DNA of 64,000 nt from Streptomyces varsoviensis (GCF_000718635.1 NZ_JOBF01000021.1:1-64000); one strand, 5' to 3'. Positions 33,085 to 42,350 are shown, counted from the first letter of the stretch. Notes: generated by a model not told the origin, from the letters alone. Translations and numbers: made by a program.

Positions 33085-34371
33085 TTACTTCCCCTGGCCC
33101 TTCCGGTATGGCTTGCCGTTCGCCTTGGGCATCCGCAGGCGCTGCGCGGAGACGGAGAGCACCAGCAGCGTCACCACGTACGGCGTGGCGTCCACGAACT
33201 CCAGCGGCACCCGTGCCGTCAACGCGTACCAGACGATCAGCAGCAGCGCGAACACGCCGCTGATCAGCGCGGTCCGGCGCTGCTGGGCCCGGAGCTTCCA
33301 GAGCGCGAGGGCGGCGAGCAGCACGGCGAGGAGCAGCAGCAGCGCGTGGACGGTCTCGCCGCCGCCGCGCAGTTGGAGGCTGTCCATGAAGCCGAAGAGG
33401 CCCGCGCCCATGGCGACGCCGCCGGGCCGCCAGTTGCCGAAGATCATGGTGGCGAGGCCGATGTAGCCGCGGCCGCCGGTCTGTCCGTCGGAGTACATGT
33501 GGGTGCCGATGGCGAGGAACGCGCCGCCGAGCCCGGCGAGTCCGCCGGAGACGATCACGGCCGCGTACTTGTACGTGTAGACGTTGACGCCCAGCGACTC
33601 GGCGGCGACGGGGCTCTCACCGCAGGACCGCAGCCGCAGGCCGAAGGAGGACCGCCACAGCACGAAGAACGTGCCGACGAACAGCGCGGCGGCGGCGATC
33701 GTCAGCCAGGACACGTCGGTGACGAGCCCGTCCAATATGCCCGCGACATCCGAGATCAGGAACCAGTGGTGCTTCTCGACGGACGCCAGCCAGTCGGACA
33801 GCCCCGGAATGGAGAAGTCCGGCATGTTGCTCATCGGCGGCGACTGCTTGTCGTTGCCGCCGGCGCGCTGCGCGGCGCTGCCGTCCGCGCCGAACCACAG
33901 CTTGGCCAGGTACTGGGTGACGCCGAGGGCCAGGATGTTCATGGCCACGCCGGAGATGATGTGGTCGACGCCGAAGGTGACGGTGGCCAGCGCGTGGATG
34001 AGCCCGCCGACCGCGCCGCCGGCGATGCCCGCGAGCGCCGCGACCCACGGCCCGTGCTGCCAGCCCATCCAGCCGGCGCAGAACGTGCCGAGCATCATCA
34101 TGCCTTCGAGGCCGATGTTGACGACCCCGGCCCGCTCGGCCCACAGCCCGCCGAGGCCCGCGAGCCCGATCGGCACGGCGGCGCCGAGCGCGCCGCTGAA
34201 CTGCCCGGAGGAGGTGAGGTCCTCGGCGCCGGTGACCACGCGCAGGACGGCGAGGAGCAGCAGGGCGCCCGCGAGGAGGAGCAGCACCACCGGATAGGTG
34301 AGCTTGCGCCGCTCGGGTTTGTTCCCGCCGCTGAGCCCCTTCGCGAGCACGGCAGTGAGGTTGCTGCTCAC
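33085..34371 (-). CDS. nucleoside ABC transporter permease (second subunit)
   Basis: 428 aa, with about ten membrane segments. The BPD_transp_2 core is ALGAAVPIGLAGLGGLWAERAGVVNIGLEGMMMLGTF, VTFGVDHIISGVAMNILALGVTQYL, GLRLRSCGESPVAAESLGVNVYTYKYAAVIVSGGLAGLGGAFLAI and GGRGYIGLATMIFGNWRPGGV. This is the ribose/BMP-type branch used for nucleosides. Its GTG overlaps the stop of the previous permease (GTGA). Confidence 0.93.
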   Translation of the reverse strand: MSSNLTAVLAKGLSGGNKPERRKLTYPVVLLLLAGALLLLAVLRVVTGAEDLTSSGQFSGALGAAVPIGLAGLGGLWAERAGVVNIGLEGMMMLGTFCAGWMGWQHGPWVAALAGIAGGAVGGLIHALATVTFGVDHIISGVAMNILALGVTQYLAKLWFGADGSAAQRAGGNDKQSPPMSNMPDFSIPGLSDWLASVEKHHWFLISDVAGILDGLVTDVSWLTIAAAALFVGTFFVLWRSSFGLRLRSCGESPVAAESLGVNVYTYKYAAVIVSGGLAGLGGAFLAIGTHMYSDGQTGGRGYIGLATMIFGNWRPGGVAMGAGLFGFMDSLQLRGGGETVHALLLLLAVLLAALALWKLRAQQRRTALISGVFALLLIVWYALTARVPLEFVDATPYVVTLLVLSVSAQRLRMPKANGKPYRKGQGK

Positions 34372-35474
34372 GCGGTCACCTCCGCCTTGTCGCTCTTACG
34401 GGCCTGGGCGGCGAGTTCCTCGCCGACCTTGCGCTGCTGGGTCCGGAGCCCGTAGCGCCGCACGATCTCGTACGCGATGACGACGCACAGCACGATGACG
34501 CCCTGGATGACGCCGACGATCTCCTGCGCGTAGCCCTCGAATTCGAGCTGGGTGCCGGTGCGTTCGAGGAAGCCCCAGAGCAGCGCGCCGAGCGCCATGC
34601 CGATGGGGTGGTTGCGGCCGAGGAGGGCGATGGCGATGCCGGTGAAGCCGATGCCGGCGGGGAAGTCGGTGCCGTAGTTGTACGAGACGCCGAGCAGTGT
34701 GGGCATGCCGACGAGCCCGGCGACGGCGCCGGAGAGCACCATGGAGGTGACGACCATGCGCTTGACGCTGACGCCACCGGCCTGGGCGGCGGACTCGGAG
34801 CGGCCGACGGTGCGCAGGTCGAAGCCGAACCGGGTGCGGCTGAGGACGAACCAGTAGACGAGCCCCGCCAGCGCCGCGACGATCACGAAGCCGTAGACGG
34901 GCTTGGGCGTGGTGGGGATCTCGAAGAAGTGCGCGGAGTCGGGCAGGTAGGGGGTGTGGATCAGGTTGCCCTCCTTGATGGCGAGCCGCCCGTCCTGGAG
35001 GAAGTAGCCGATGACCGAGGCGCCGATGGAGTTCAGCATGATGGTGCTGATCACCTCGCTGACGCCGCGGGTGGTCTTCAGCAGCCCCGCGATGCCCGCC
35101 CAGATCGCGCCGACGACCATGGCCACCAGGATGACCAGCGGGATCTGTACGAAGCCGGGGAGGGTGAGGGAGCCGCCGACGACGGCGGCGAAGAAGGCCG
35201 CGATGCGGTACTGGCCGTCGACGCCGATGTTGAAGAGGTTCATCCGGAAGCCGATGGCGACGGCCAGCGCGGACAGGTAGTACGGGGTCGCCTTGTTGAT
35301 GATCCAGACCTGGCTGTCGCTCTTCGAGCCGAAGTCGACCATGACCTGGTAGGCGTGGAGGGGGTCCTTGCCGGTGGCCGCGATGATCACCGAGGTGATG
35401 ACGAGGGCGGCGACGATGGCGAGGAGCGGCGCGGCGACCGCGAGGATCAGCTTGTTCTTGTCGAGCTTCTTCAC
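34368..35474 (-). CDS. nucleoside ABC transporter permease (first subunit)
   Basis: 368 aa. A BPD_transp_2 protein: YYLSALAVAIGFRMNLFNIGVDGQYRIAAFFAAVVGG, GVSEVISTIMLNSIGASVIGYFL, FDLRTVGRSESAAQAGGVSVKRMVVTSMVLSGAVAGLVGMPTLLG and FTGIAIALLGRNHPIGMALGALLWGFLERTG. GTG 35474 (VKKLDKNK) overlaps the ATPase stop by 4 bp; a longer open frame upstream is only the shadow of the ATPase gene. It pairs with the second permease to form the channel. Confidence 0.92.
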   Translation of the reverse strand: MKKLDKNKLILAVAAPLLAIVAALVITSVIIAATGKDPLHAYQVMVDFGSKSDSQVWIINKATPYYLSALAVAIGFRMNLFNIGVDGQYRIAAFFAAVVGGSLTLPGFVQIPLVILVAMVVGAIWAGIAGLLKTTRGVSEVISTIMLNSIGASVIGYFLQDGRLAIKEGNLIHTPYLPDSAHFFEIPTTPKPVYGFVIVAALAGLVYWFVLSRTRFGFDLRTVGRSESAAQAGGVSVKRMVVTSMVLSGAVAGLVGMPTLLGVSYNYGTDFPAGIGFTGIAIALLGRNHPIGMALGALLWGFLERTGTQLEFEGYAQEIVGVIQGVIVLCVVIAYEIVRRYGLRTQQRKVGEELAAQARKSDKAEVTA

Positions 35475-37081
35475 TCTCCCTCGCCTCCGTCCGCGCCGTG
35501 AGCGTCGTCGTCGACGTGCTCCAGGTGGCCGGTAGCGGCGCCGGTCATGGCCGAGCCCAACTCCTCCGGGGTGATGGTGGCGGGGTCCGCGTCCGCGACC
35601 AGCCGGCCGCGGTACATCACCCGCAGGGTGTCGGAGAGCCCGATGAGTTCGTCCAGGTCGGCGGAGATCAGCAGGACGGCCAGCCCCTCGTGGCGGGCCT
35701 CGCGGATCTGGTCCCAGATCTGTGCCTGCGCGCCGACGTCCACGCCGCGCGTGGGGTGGGCGGCGATGAGGAGCTTGGGCCGGTGGCTCATCTCCCGGCC
35801 GACGATCAGTTTCTGCTGGTTGCCGCCGGACAGGGAGGCCGCGGTGACCTCGATGCCGGGGGTGCGGACGTCGTAGTCGGCGACGATCCGCTCGGTGTCG
35901 GCGCGGGCGGCCTTGAGGTCGAGGAGCGCGCCCTTGCTGTTGGGCGCCTCGGTGACGTGGCCGAGGATGCGGTTCTCCCAGAGCGGGGCCTCCAGCAGCA
36001 GCGCGTGGCGGTGGCGGTCCTCGGGGATGTAGCCGACGCCGGCCTCGCGGCGGGCGCGGGTGGGCGCGTGGGTGATGTCGGCGCCGTCGAGGGTGACGGT
36101 GCCGCCGTCGGGGTCGCGCATGCCCATGATGGCCTCGACGAGTTCGGCCTGGCCGTTGCCCTCCACCCCGGCGAGGCCGAGGACTTCGCCCTTGTGGATG
36201 GTGAGCGCGATGTCGTCGAGTACGGTCCGTACGGCGCCGTCGGAGTCGACGGCGGAGAGCCGCAGTCCGTCCACGGTCAGCATCGGGGTGGTGGTGACGG
36301 TCGACTCGCGGGTCTCGGGCGAGGGCAGTTCGCTGCCGACCATCAGCTCGGCGAGCTGCTTGGGGCTCGTCTCGCTCGGCACCACCGAGGCGACGGTCGT
36401 GCCGCGCCGGATGACGGTGATGTCGTCGGCGACGGAGAGGACCTCTCCCAGTTTGTGCGAGATGAAGATGACGGTCAGGCCCTCCGCCTTGAGCTCGCGG
36501 AGGTTGTCGAAGAGCGCGTCGACCTCCTGCGGGACGAGGACGGCGGTCGGCTCGTCGAGGATGAGCGTGCGGGCGCCGCGGTAGAGGACCTTGAGGATCT
36601 CCACGCGCTGTCGGTCGGCGACGCCCAGGTCCTCGACGAGGACGTCGGGGCGGGCCCCGAGGCCGTACGCGTCGGAGATCTCCTTGATCCGGGCGCGGGC
36701 GCGGTTGCCGATGCCGTGCAGCTTCTCGCCGCCGAGGACGACGTTCTCCAGCACGGTGAGGTTGTCGGCGAGCATGAAGTGCTGGTGGACCATGCCGATG
36801 CCGCGGGCGATGGCGTCGCCGGGGCCGGCGAAGCTGACCTGTTCGCCGTCGGTCTCGATGGTGCCCTCGTCCGGCTTCTGCATGCCGTAGAGGATCTTCA
36901 TGAGGGTCGACTTGCCGGCGCCGTTCTCGCCGACGAGGGCGTGCACGGTGCCGCGGCGGACGGTGATGTCGATGTCGTGGTTGGCCACGACCCCCGGGAA
37001 CCGCTTGGTGATGCCGCGGAGTTGGACGGCCGGGGCGCTGGGCGCGCCGGCGGTCGGGGGGCTGCTGGTGGACGCTTTGAT
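35471..37081 (-). CDS. nucleoside ABC transporter ATP-binding protein (two NBDs), apparent ATC start
   Basis: 536 aa if started at ATC 37081 (505 aa from the nearest canonical start, GTG 36988). NBD1 has Walker A LVGENGAGKST and signature LGVADRQRVEILK; NBD2 has GLAGVEGNGQAEL and LSGGNQQKLIVGR, the tandem layout of ribose/nucleoside importers. Starting at 36988 would remove AVQLRGITKRFPGVVA, the first beta-strands needed around the ATP site. No ATG/GTG/TTG exists in frame upstream. The codon ATC at 37081, 8 bp after gaggag, is where homologues should begin. A miscalled base (ATG read as ATC) is the alternative. The operator is at 37219. Confidence 0.9.
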   Translation of the reverse strand: MKASTSSPPTAGAPSAPAVQLRGITKRFPGVVANHDIDITVRRGTVHALVGENGAGKSTLMKILYGMQKPDEGTIETDGEQVSFAGPGDAIARGIGMVHQHFMLADNLTVLENVVLGGEKLHGIGNRARARIKEISDAYGLGARPDVLVEDLGVADRQRVEILKVLYRGARTLILDEPTAVLVPQEVDALFDNLRELKAEGLTVIFISHKLGEVLSVADDITVIRRGTTVASVVPSETSPKQLAELMVGSELPSPETRESTVTTTPMLTVDGLRLSAVDSDGAVRTVLDDIALTIHKGEVLGLAGVEGNGQAELVEAIMGMRDPDGGTVTLDGADITHAPTRARREAGVGYIPEDRHRHALLLEAPLWENRILGHVTEAPNSKGALLDLKAARADTERIVADYDVRTPGIEVTAASLSGGNQQKLIVGREMSHRPKLLIAAHPTRGVDVGAQAQIWDQIREARHEGLAVLLISADLDELIGLSDTLRVMYRGRLVADADPATITPEELGSAMTGAATGHLEHVDDDAHGADGGEGE

Positions 37082-37218
37082 GGCGCACTCTCCTCGGAGA
37101 AGGGAGCGGTTGGGGAGACGGGGCTGGGCGGGGCCCGGGAACGTACGGCGAGCGGCCGGTGGGCTGCCCGCGGGCGGTCCACGCGCCTCGTAGGCGAACG
37201 TACCGCGCCAACTCGCCG

Positions 37219-37230
37219 CTACGCGCGTAG
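37219..37230. promoter_or_regulatory. palindromic operator CTACGCGCGTAG upstream of the nucleoside ABC operon
   Basis: Third exact copy of the 12-bp palindrome, 138 bp before the presumed ATPase start. It lies at the head of the ATPase-permease-permease-cdd-deoA transcript. Confidence 0.75.
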
Positions 37231-37376
37231 CGTTGGCTCATTTGTACGGGCCCGACGCGGCGGCCGCACACCGCCGAGCCGAGCCCGGGTCCGTACCGGC
37301 CGGGGAGCCGTCCCGGCCGCGGAGCCTGCGCCGCCTCCCCTCGCCGCCGAGGCCGGGGAGGGGGCACAGGGCTACC

Positions 37377-38405
37377 TCACGGGTTCTCCTTGACCTTGAC
37401 CTTGCCGTCGACGATCTTCTGCTTCGCCTCCGCGATCTTGTCCTTGAGGTCGTCGATGTTGCCGCCCGAGGTGGACAGCGAGACGCCGCCGTCCTTGAGC
37501 AGGTAGCGGTGCGTGCCGGTCAGCGGCTTGCCGTCCTTGACGGACTTGACCAGGTCGAAGACGGCGACGTCCACGTTCTTGACGACGGAGGTCAGGATCG
37601 AGGACTTGTACTTCTCCAGACCGGACTGCTGGTACTGGTCGGAGTCGACGCCGATCGCCCAGGCGCCCTTCTGGGCCGCGATGGCCTCGATGGAGCCGCT
37701 GCCGGAGAGGCCGGCGGCGGTGTAGATGACGTCGTTGCCGGCGTCGAGCATGCCCTTCGCCTTGTCCTTGGCGGCGGCGGGGTCGTTGAAGCCCTTGTCG
37801 TTGTTCGGGTACAGGTACTGCGAGGTGATCTTGACCTTGGGGTCGGTCTCCCGCACGCCCTGCTCGAAGCCCGCCTGGAACTTCTGGATCAGCGCGTTGT
37901 TCACGCCGCCGATGAAGGAGACCTTCTTGGTCTTGGTCTTCAGCGCCGCGGCGACGCCCGCGAGGTAGGAGCCCTCGTGCTCGCCGAAGACGATGCTGTC
38001 GACGTTCTTGCCCGGCACGACCGAGTCGACGATCGCGAAGGTGGTCTTGGGGTTGTCGGCCGCCACCTTCTGGATCGACTTGGCGTAGTTGAAGCCGACG
38101 CCGATGACCGGGTTGTAGCCCGCCTCGGCCAGCGAGGAGAGCCGCTGCTCGCGGTCGGCCTCGGTCTCGTTGTTCTTGGCGGTCATGGCCTTGCCGCCGA
38201 CCTTCAGCTCCTTCATGGCCTTGTCCATGCCGCGGGCGGCGGACTCGTTGAAGGAGTGGTCGTCACGGCCGCCGACGTCGAAGGCCAGGCCGATGCCCTT
38301 GTCCTTGCCGCCGGACTCGGTCGAGGACTCACCGCACGCGGTGAGCGAGAAAGCGAGGGCCGCGGTACAGATGCCCGCGACAGCGATGGTGGATACCCGG
38401 CGCAC
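37377..38405 (-). CDS. BmpA-family nucleoside-binding lipoprotein
   Basis: 342 aa. A lipoprotein signal with lipobox SLTAC (Cys near residue 24) precedes the BMP domain: GIGLAFDVGGRDDHSFNESAARGMDKA, VIGVGFNYAKSIQKVAADNP, GEHEGSYLAGVAAAL, SFIGGVNNALIQKFQAGFEQGV, GVDSDQYQQ. BMP proteins (PnrA/Med type) bind nucleosides and work with this ABC class. GTG 38405 is the start. It is a separate unit just upstream of the importer genes, with its own operator-like site. Confidence 0.94.
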   Translation of the reverse strand: MRRVSTIAVAGICTAALAFSLTACGESSTESGGKDKGIGLAFDVGGRDDHSFNESAARGMDKAMKELKVGGKAMTAKNNETEADREQRLSSLAEAGYNPVIGVGFNYAKSIQKVAADNPKTTFAIVDSVVPGKNVDSIVFGEHEGSYLAGVAAALKTKTKKVSFIGGVNNALIQKFQAGFEQGVRETDPKVKITSQYLYPNNDKGFNDPAAAKDKAKGMLDAGNDVIYTAAGLSGSGSIEAIAAQKGAWAIGVDSDQYQQSGLEKYKSSILTSVVKNVDVAVFDLVKSVKDGKPLTGTHRYLLKDGGVSLSTSGGNIDDLKDKIAEAKQKIVDGKVKVKENP

Positions 38406-38457
38406 GAGGGCCCCTTCACTCGAAGCGCCACGGTCGGCGCTGGTTTCGCGGGCATCG

Positions 38458-38469
38458 TAACGCGCGTAG
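38458..38469. promoter_or_regulatory. degenerate operator copy upstream of bmpA
   Basis: On the minus strand it reads CTACGCGCGTTA: one half is intact and two terminal bases of the other are changed. Together with its left flank it shares ATCTACGCGCGT with the deoC site. It lies 53 bp before the GTG of the BMP lipoprotein. Confidence 0.6.
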
Positions 38470-38535
38470 ATGGGGGATAAAGGGGTCGCAGAAAGCCGTT
38501 ATCGGATCGTCGCGAACCCACCCCCACCTCGCGGC

Positions 38536-39777
38536 CTACGGACGGTTGACATCCAGCAAAGCCGCGGCGGTGAACAGCTCCACGCCCACCGCGATCGCCG
38601 ACTCGTCCACGTCGAAATCACCACAATGCAGGTCACGTCGGACGGTGTCCCCCACCCGTCGCACCCCCAGCCGGGCCATCGCGCCGGGCACCTGCTCCAG
38701 ATACCAGGAGAAGTCCTCGCCGCCCAGGGACTGCTCGGTGTCCTCGATCGAGGACGGCCCGCGCCGCGCGGTCATCGCGCGGCGCAGCAGGTCGGTGACG
38801 TCCGGTTCATTGACGACGGGCGGCACCCCCCGGATGTAGTCGATCTCCGTCTTGGCCCGGTGCAGGGTGGCCACCTCGTCGATCGCGGCGTGCACCAGGT
38901 CCGGGGCCTCGCGCCACGCCTGGAGGTCCAGGCAGCGGACCGTGCCGGACAGTTCGGCGCGCTGCGGGATCACGTTGCAGGCGTGCCCGGTCTCCAGCCG
39001 CCCCCAGGTCACCGCCAGGCCGGAGCGCGCGTCGACCCGCCGGGCGAGCAGCGCCGGCACCTCCGTGGCGACCTTCGCGGCGGCCGTCACGAGGTCGGTC
39101 GTCAGGTGGGGGCGCGCGGTGTGGCCGCCCGCGCCGTGCAGCGCCACCTCCAGCCGGTCGCACGCCGAGGTGATGGCGCCGGGCCGCAGCCCGATCCGCC
39201 CCGCGTCGACCTTCGGGTCGCAGTGCACCCCGATGATCCGGCCGACGCCGTCCAGCACCCCGCACTCGATGACATCGGGCGCGCCGCCGGGCAGCACCTC
39301 CTCGGCGGGCTGGAAGATCAGCCGGACCGGGTGCGGCAGCAGCCCACGCTGGGCCAGCTCGGCGAGGACCAGCCCGGCGCCGAGGACGACGGTGGTGTGC
39401 ACATCGTGGCCGCAGGCGTGCGCCATGTCCTTGACGGTCGAGCGGTACGGGACCGTCTTGGTGTCCGGGATCGGCAGGGCGTCGATGTCGGCGCGCAGCG
39501 CCAGCAGGGGGCGTGCGGCGGCCCCGCGGTCCGTGGGTCCGATGTCGCAGACGAGTCCGGTGCCGAGGGGGAGGATCTGTGGGGCGAGCCCGGCCCGCTC
39601 CAGTCTCGCCTTGATGGCCCCGGTGGTGCGGAACTCGCACTTCCCCAGCTCGGGGTGCATGTGCAAGTCCCGGCGGAAGGCGATGAGTTCGGCGCGCAGC
39701 CCGGCGGACAGTACGCCGGACAGCTCGGGATCGGTACCTGCCTCGGGCTCGGATTCGCGGGACATCAGTTGGTTCAC
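38536..39777 (-). CDS. M20-family amidohydrolase/peptidase
   Basis: 413 aa. M20D pattern: FRRDLHMHPELGKCEFRTT, LALRADIDALPIPDTK, the metal motif HACGHDVHTT, LIFQPAEEVLPGGA (Glu pair), HGAGGHTARPH and TEQSLGGEDFSWYLEQVPGAMARLG. Members remove acyl groups from amino acids or hydrolyse small amides, using two metal ions. GTG 39777 is the start. It lies next to bmpA but is separated by 130 bp, so a link to nucleoside use is uncertain. Confidence 0.9.
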   Translation of the reverse strand: MNQLMSRESEPEAGTDPELSGVLSAGLRAELIAFRRDLHMHPELGKCEFRTTGAIKARLERAGLAPQILPLGTGLVCDIGPTDRGAAARPLLALRADIDALPIPDTKTVPYRSTVKDMAHACGHDVHTTVVLGAGLVLAELAQRGLLPHPVRLIFQPAEEVLPGGAPDVIECGVLDGVGRIIGVHCDPKVDAGRIGLRPGAITSACDRLEVALHGAGGHTARPHLTTDLVTAAAKVATEVPALLARRVDARSGLAVTWGRLETGHACNVIPQRAELSGTVRCLDLQAWREAPDLVHAAIDEVATLHRAKTEIDYIRGVPPVVNEPDVTDLLRRAMTARRGPSSIEDTEQSLGGEDFSWYLEQVPGAMARLGVRRVGDTVRRDLHCGDFDVDESAIAVGVELFTAAALLDVNRP

Positions 39778-40023
39778 CCTGTGAAGGTTAGGGGCACGGG
39801 GTGGGCAACTGCCTGGCGATCAACAAAAGTTCAGCCCGATGAGGGAAGGGAAACTAGGCCGCGGGTCGCATGACCACAAGAGATACGGGGTAGAAGACTC
39901 CGCTACGCGCCGGGCGAACGCCCCTTTGGCACCACGGGGAAAACCGCCCCCTCCCGCCTGCCCGCGGGCCCCGTCTCCACCTACCCGCGCGTCCGCGGGC
40001 CCCGCCTCCCCCGGCCTCCGCCT

Positions 40024-41334
40024 TCAGAGCGTCGAGGCCGGTACGTACGGGACGCGGTGGATGCCGCGCGCGGTGCCCGTGACGCCGGAGAGGAAGTCAC
40101 CCGCGCGGGGCGAGGCGGTCTCCGTCAGCCAGGCGGGGTCCACGTCGCAGACCGCCACGGTGATGCCGGTGCCGGCCAGGGCCAGCGGCAGGGTGTGCAC
40201 CACGGTGGAGGGGAAGCTCAGGATCATGCGCCCTATGGGGCCGCGCCGGGCGATCAGTTCGAGCGGCAGGTCGGGCCGTACGATCTCCAGCCCCAGCTCG
40301 CCGCCGATCCGGCGGAGCTTGTCGGTGGACTCCCGGCGGTGCGCGAAGTACCGGGTGGCGCCGTGCGTACGGGCCAGCGAGGCGACGGCGGTCAGGTAGT
40401 GGTCGAGGTCCACGACGCCGGTCTCGACGAGGGAGGTGCCGACGAGGTCGGTGCCGCGGGTCAGCCGGGGCGGGCCGAACGCCGAGCGGGTCCACGCGAA
40501 GTCGTTGGGGGTGACGGTGACGCCGGGCGGCGCCTGGACGGGCATGGCGGTGAACACCTCGACGCGGCGGTCCTCGCCCGGCGTGAGCCTGCGGCGCGCG
40601 GCGGCGGCGAATGGCGCGAAGACGAGGTCGCGCGCCCCGAGCCCGCCCCTGCGGTGCCACCGCACCAGCCGTGAGCCGACGGCCAGTTGGGCGACGAACT
40701 CCATGGTGGCGGTGCCGTCGTCGACGACCACGACGTCGCGGGCGCGGGCGATGGTGAGCAGCAACTGCACGTAGCGCGAGAACGGGTCCCCGATGACGAC
40801 GCGGCTCGCGCGCCGCAGCAGGGGCGCGAGCCCCGCGATGGTCTGCGCCGGCGCTCCGGCGCCGCCGCGCGCCTCCTCCCACCGCACGGTGTGCCCCGCG
40901 CGCCGCGCCAGCTCCGCCATCCGGCGCAACTGCCCCCGCGTCATGGGGTCGTGCGGGGCGAGCACGATGACGGTGAGCCCGGCGTGCGCGCTCCGATCCC
41001 GCGGGTCCGCCTCGCCGGAGGCCGGTTCGGGCGCGCCAGGCGGCTCCGGCTCCTCGGTCTCGTACGGCTCCACGGTCTCGTACGGCTGCCGGGGCACGCC
41101 GTCGTAGAGGGTGGGCAGGGGCGACCGTACGGCGTCGGGCCCGCCCGGTTCCGGCGCGGCGGCGTCCGCGCCGGTCATCCGGCCGTACGACCACTCCAGT
41201 ACGTTCAGGAGCTGGACCGGGCTCTCCACGAACGCCAGGGTTCCGCTCGGGGCGGCCCCGCTCCCCCGGAAGCGCGCGGCGGGAGCGGCCGTCGCTTCCG
41301 GGGGTGGGCCGGCCGGCCCCGCTGTCGCTGTCAC
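40024..41334 (-). CDS. polysialyltransferase-like glycosyltransferase
   Basis: 436 aa. Features of the alpha-2,8-polysialyltransferase family are SGTLAFVESPVQLLNVLEWS near the N-terminus, the acidic VVVVDDGTATMEF (D-D-G, near residue 225), YFAHRRESTDKLRRI (His motif) and SFPSTVVHTLPLALAG (S/T motif near 385). Residues ~55-115 are a Glu/Pro-rich insertion (PYETVEPYETEEPEPPGAPEP). GTG 41334 lies 14 bp after neuB, in the same operon. It probably adds nonulosonate units to the wall polymer, using the CMP-sugar made by the neighbouring enzymes. Confidence 0.78.
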   Translation of the reverse strand: MTATAGPAGPPPEATAAPAARFRGSGAAPSGTLAFVESPVQLLNVLEWSYGRMTGADAAAPEPGGPDAVRSPLPTLYDGVPRQPYETVEPYETEEPEPPGAPEPASGEADPRDRSAHAGLTVIVLAPHDPMTRGQLRRMAELARRAGHTVRWEEARGGAGAPAQTIAGLAPLLRRASRVVIGDPFSRYVQLLLTIARARDVVVVDDGTATMEFVAQLAVGSRLVRWHRRGGLGARDLVFAPFAAAARRRLTPGEDRRVEVFTAMPVQAPPGVTVTPNDFAWTRSAFGPPRLTRGTDLVGTSLVETGVVDLDHYLTAVASLARTHGATRYFAHRRESTDKLRRIGGELGLEIVRPDLPLELIARRGPIGRMILSFPSTVVHTLPLALAGTGITVAVCDVDPAWLTETASPRAGDFLSGVTGTARGIHRVPYVPASTL

Positions 41335-41348
41335 CGGGCCCGGCCGCC

Positions 41349-42275
41349 TCAGACCGCGACCGGCTCGCGGTCGCCGGCCTCGGCGACGACGCCCGCGACG
41401 CGGCGCAGCTTCCTCATCGGGCCCAGCTCGCTCTCGTAGACCTTCTTGACGCCGTCGCCCAGCGACTCCTCGACCACCCGGATGTCGCGGACCAGCCGCT
41501 GGAGGCCCTGCGGTTCGACGGAGGCGGCCTGGTCGGAGCCCCACATGGCGCGGTCGAGGGTGATGTGGCGCTCGACGAAGGTGGCGCCGAGGGCGACGGC
41601 GGCGAGCGTGGTCTGGAGCCCCGTCTCGTGGCCGGAGTAGCCGATCGGCACGTTGGGGTACTCGGCCTGGAGCGTGTGGATCACGCGCAGGTTCAGCTCC
41701 TCGGCCTTGGCGGGGTAGGTGGAGGTGGCGTGGCAGAGGAGGATGTTGTCGCTGCCGAGGACCTCCACCGCGTGCCGGATCTGCTTGGGCGTGGACATTC
41801 CGGTGGAGAGGATGATCGTTTTGCCGGTGGCGCGCAGGGCGCGCAGCAGCTCGTCGTCGGTGAGCGAGGCGGAGGCGACCTTGTGCGCGGGGACGTCGAA
41901 CTTCTCCAGGAAGGCGACGGCCTCGGTGTCCCACGGGGAGGCGAACCAGGCGATGTCCCGCTTGGCGCAGTGCTCGGAGATCTTGCGGTACTCGTCCTCG
42001 CCGAACTCGACGCGGTGCCGGTAGTCGATGTATGTCATCCGGCCCCAGGGGGTGTCGCGTTCGATGTCCCACTGGTCGCGCGGGGTGCAGATCTCCGGGG
42101 TGCGCTTTTGGAACTTGACCGCGTCGCAGCCCGCGTCGGCGGCCGCGTCGATGAGCGCGAAGGCGTTCTCCAGTTCACCGTTGTGGTTGATGCCGATCTC
42201 GCCCGTGACGTAGACCGGGTGGCCGGGGCCCGCGGTCTTGGCGCCGAGGGTCCGGGTGCGGAGAGTGGGGCTCAT
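41349..42275 (-). CDS. NeuB-type nonulosonate (sialic acid/Kdn-9-P) synthase, short form
   Basis: 308 aa, condensing phosphoenolpyruvate with a six-carbon sugar or sugar phosphate. The TIM barrel is canonical: YVTGEIGINHNGELENAFALIDAAADAGCDAVKFQKRTPE, ASPWDTEAVAFLEKF, LSTGMSTPKQI, LCHATSTYPA, GYSGHETG and ERHITLDRAMWGSDQAASVEP. The C-terminal SAF (antifreeze-like) domain of NeuB/NANS is absent, the protein ending right after the barrel. With the HAD phosphatase next door, a phosphorylated route (Man-6-P to Kdn-9-P) is likely. Confidence 0.92.
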   Translation of the reverse strand: MSPTLRTRTLGAKTAGPGHPVYVTGEIGINHNGELENAFALIDAAADAGCDAVKFQKRTPEICTPRDQWDIERDTPWGRMTYIDYRHRVEFGEDEYRKISEHCAKRDIAWFASPWDTEAVAFLEKFDVPAHKVASASLTDDELLRALRATGKTIILSTGMSTPKQIRHAVEVLGSDNILLCHATSTYPAKAEELNLRVIHTLQAEYPNVPIGYSGHETGLQTTLAAVALGATFVERHITLDRAMWGSDQAASVEPQGLQRLVRDIRVVEESLGDGVKKVYESELGPMRKLRRVAGVVAEAGDREPVAV

Positions 42276-42350
42276 GGAAGGCAGGTTCCTTGCTGTCGGG
42301 GGAGTGCTGAGGGCTGCTGGTCGAGTTGGTCCGCCGCCTGCGGGGGCGGG

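Noticed and set aside
39903..39914. CTACGCGC half-site upstream of the M20 amidohydrolase and wall cluster
   Set aside because: Only one half matches the nucleoside operator, and the site lies about 125 bp from the nearest start. Not counted as a regulon member.
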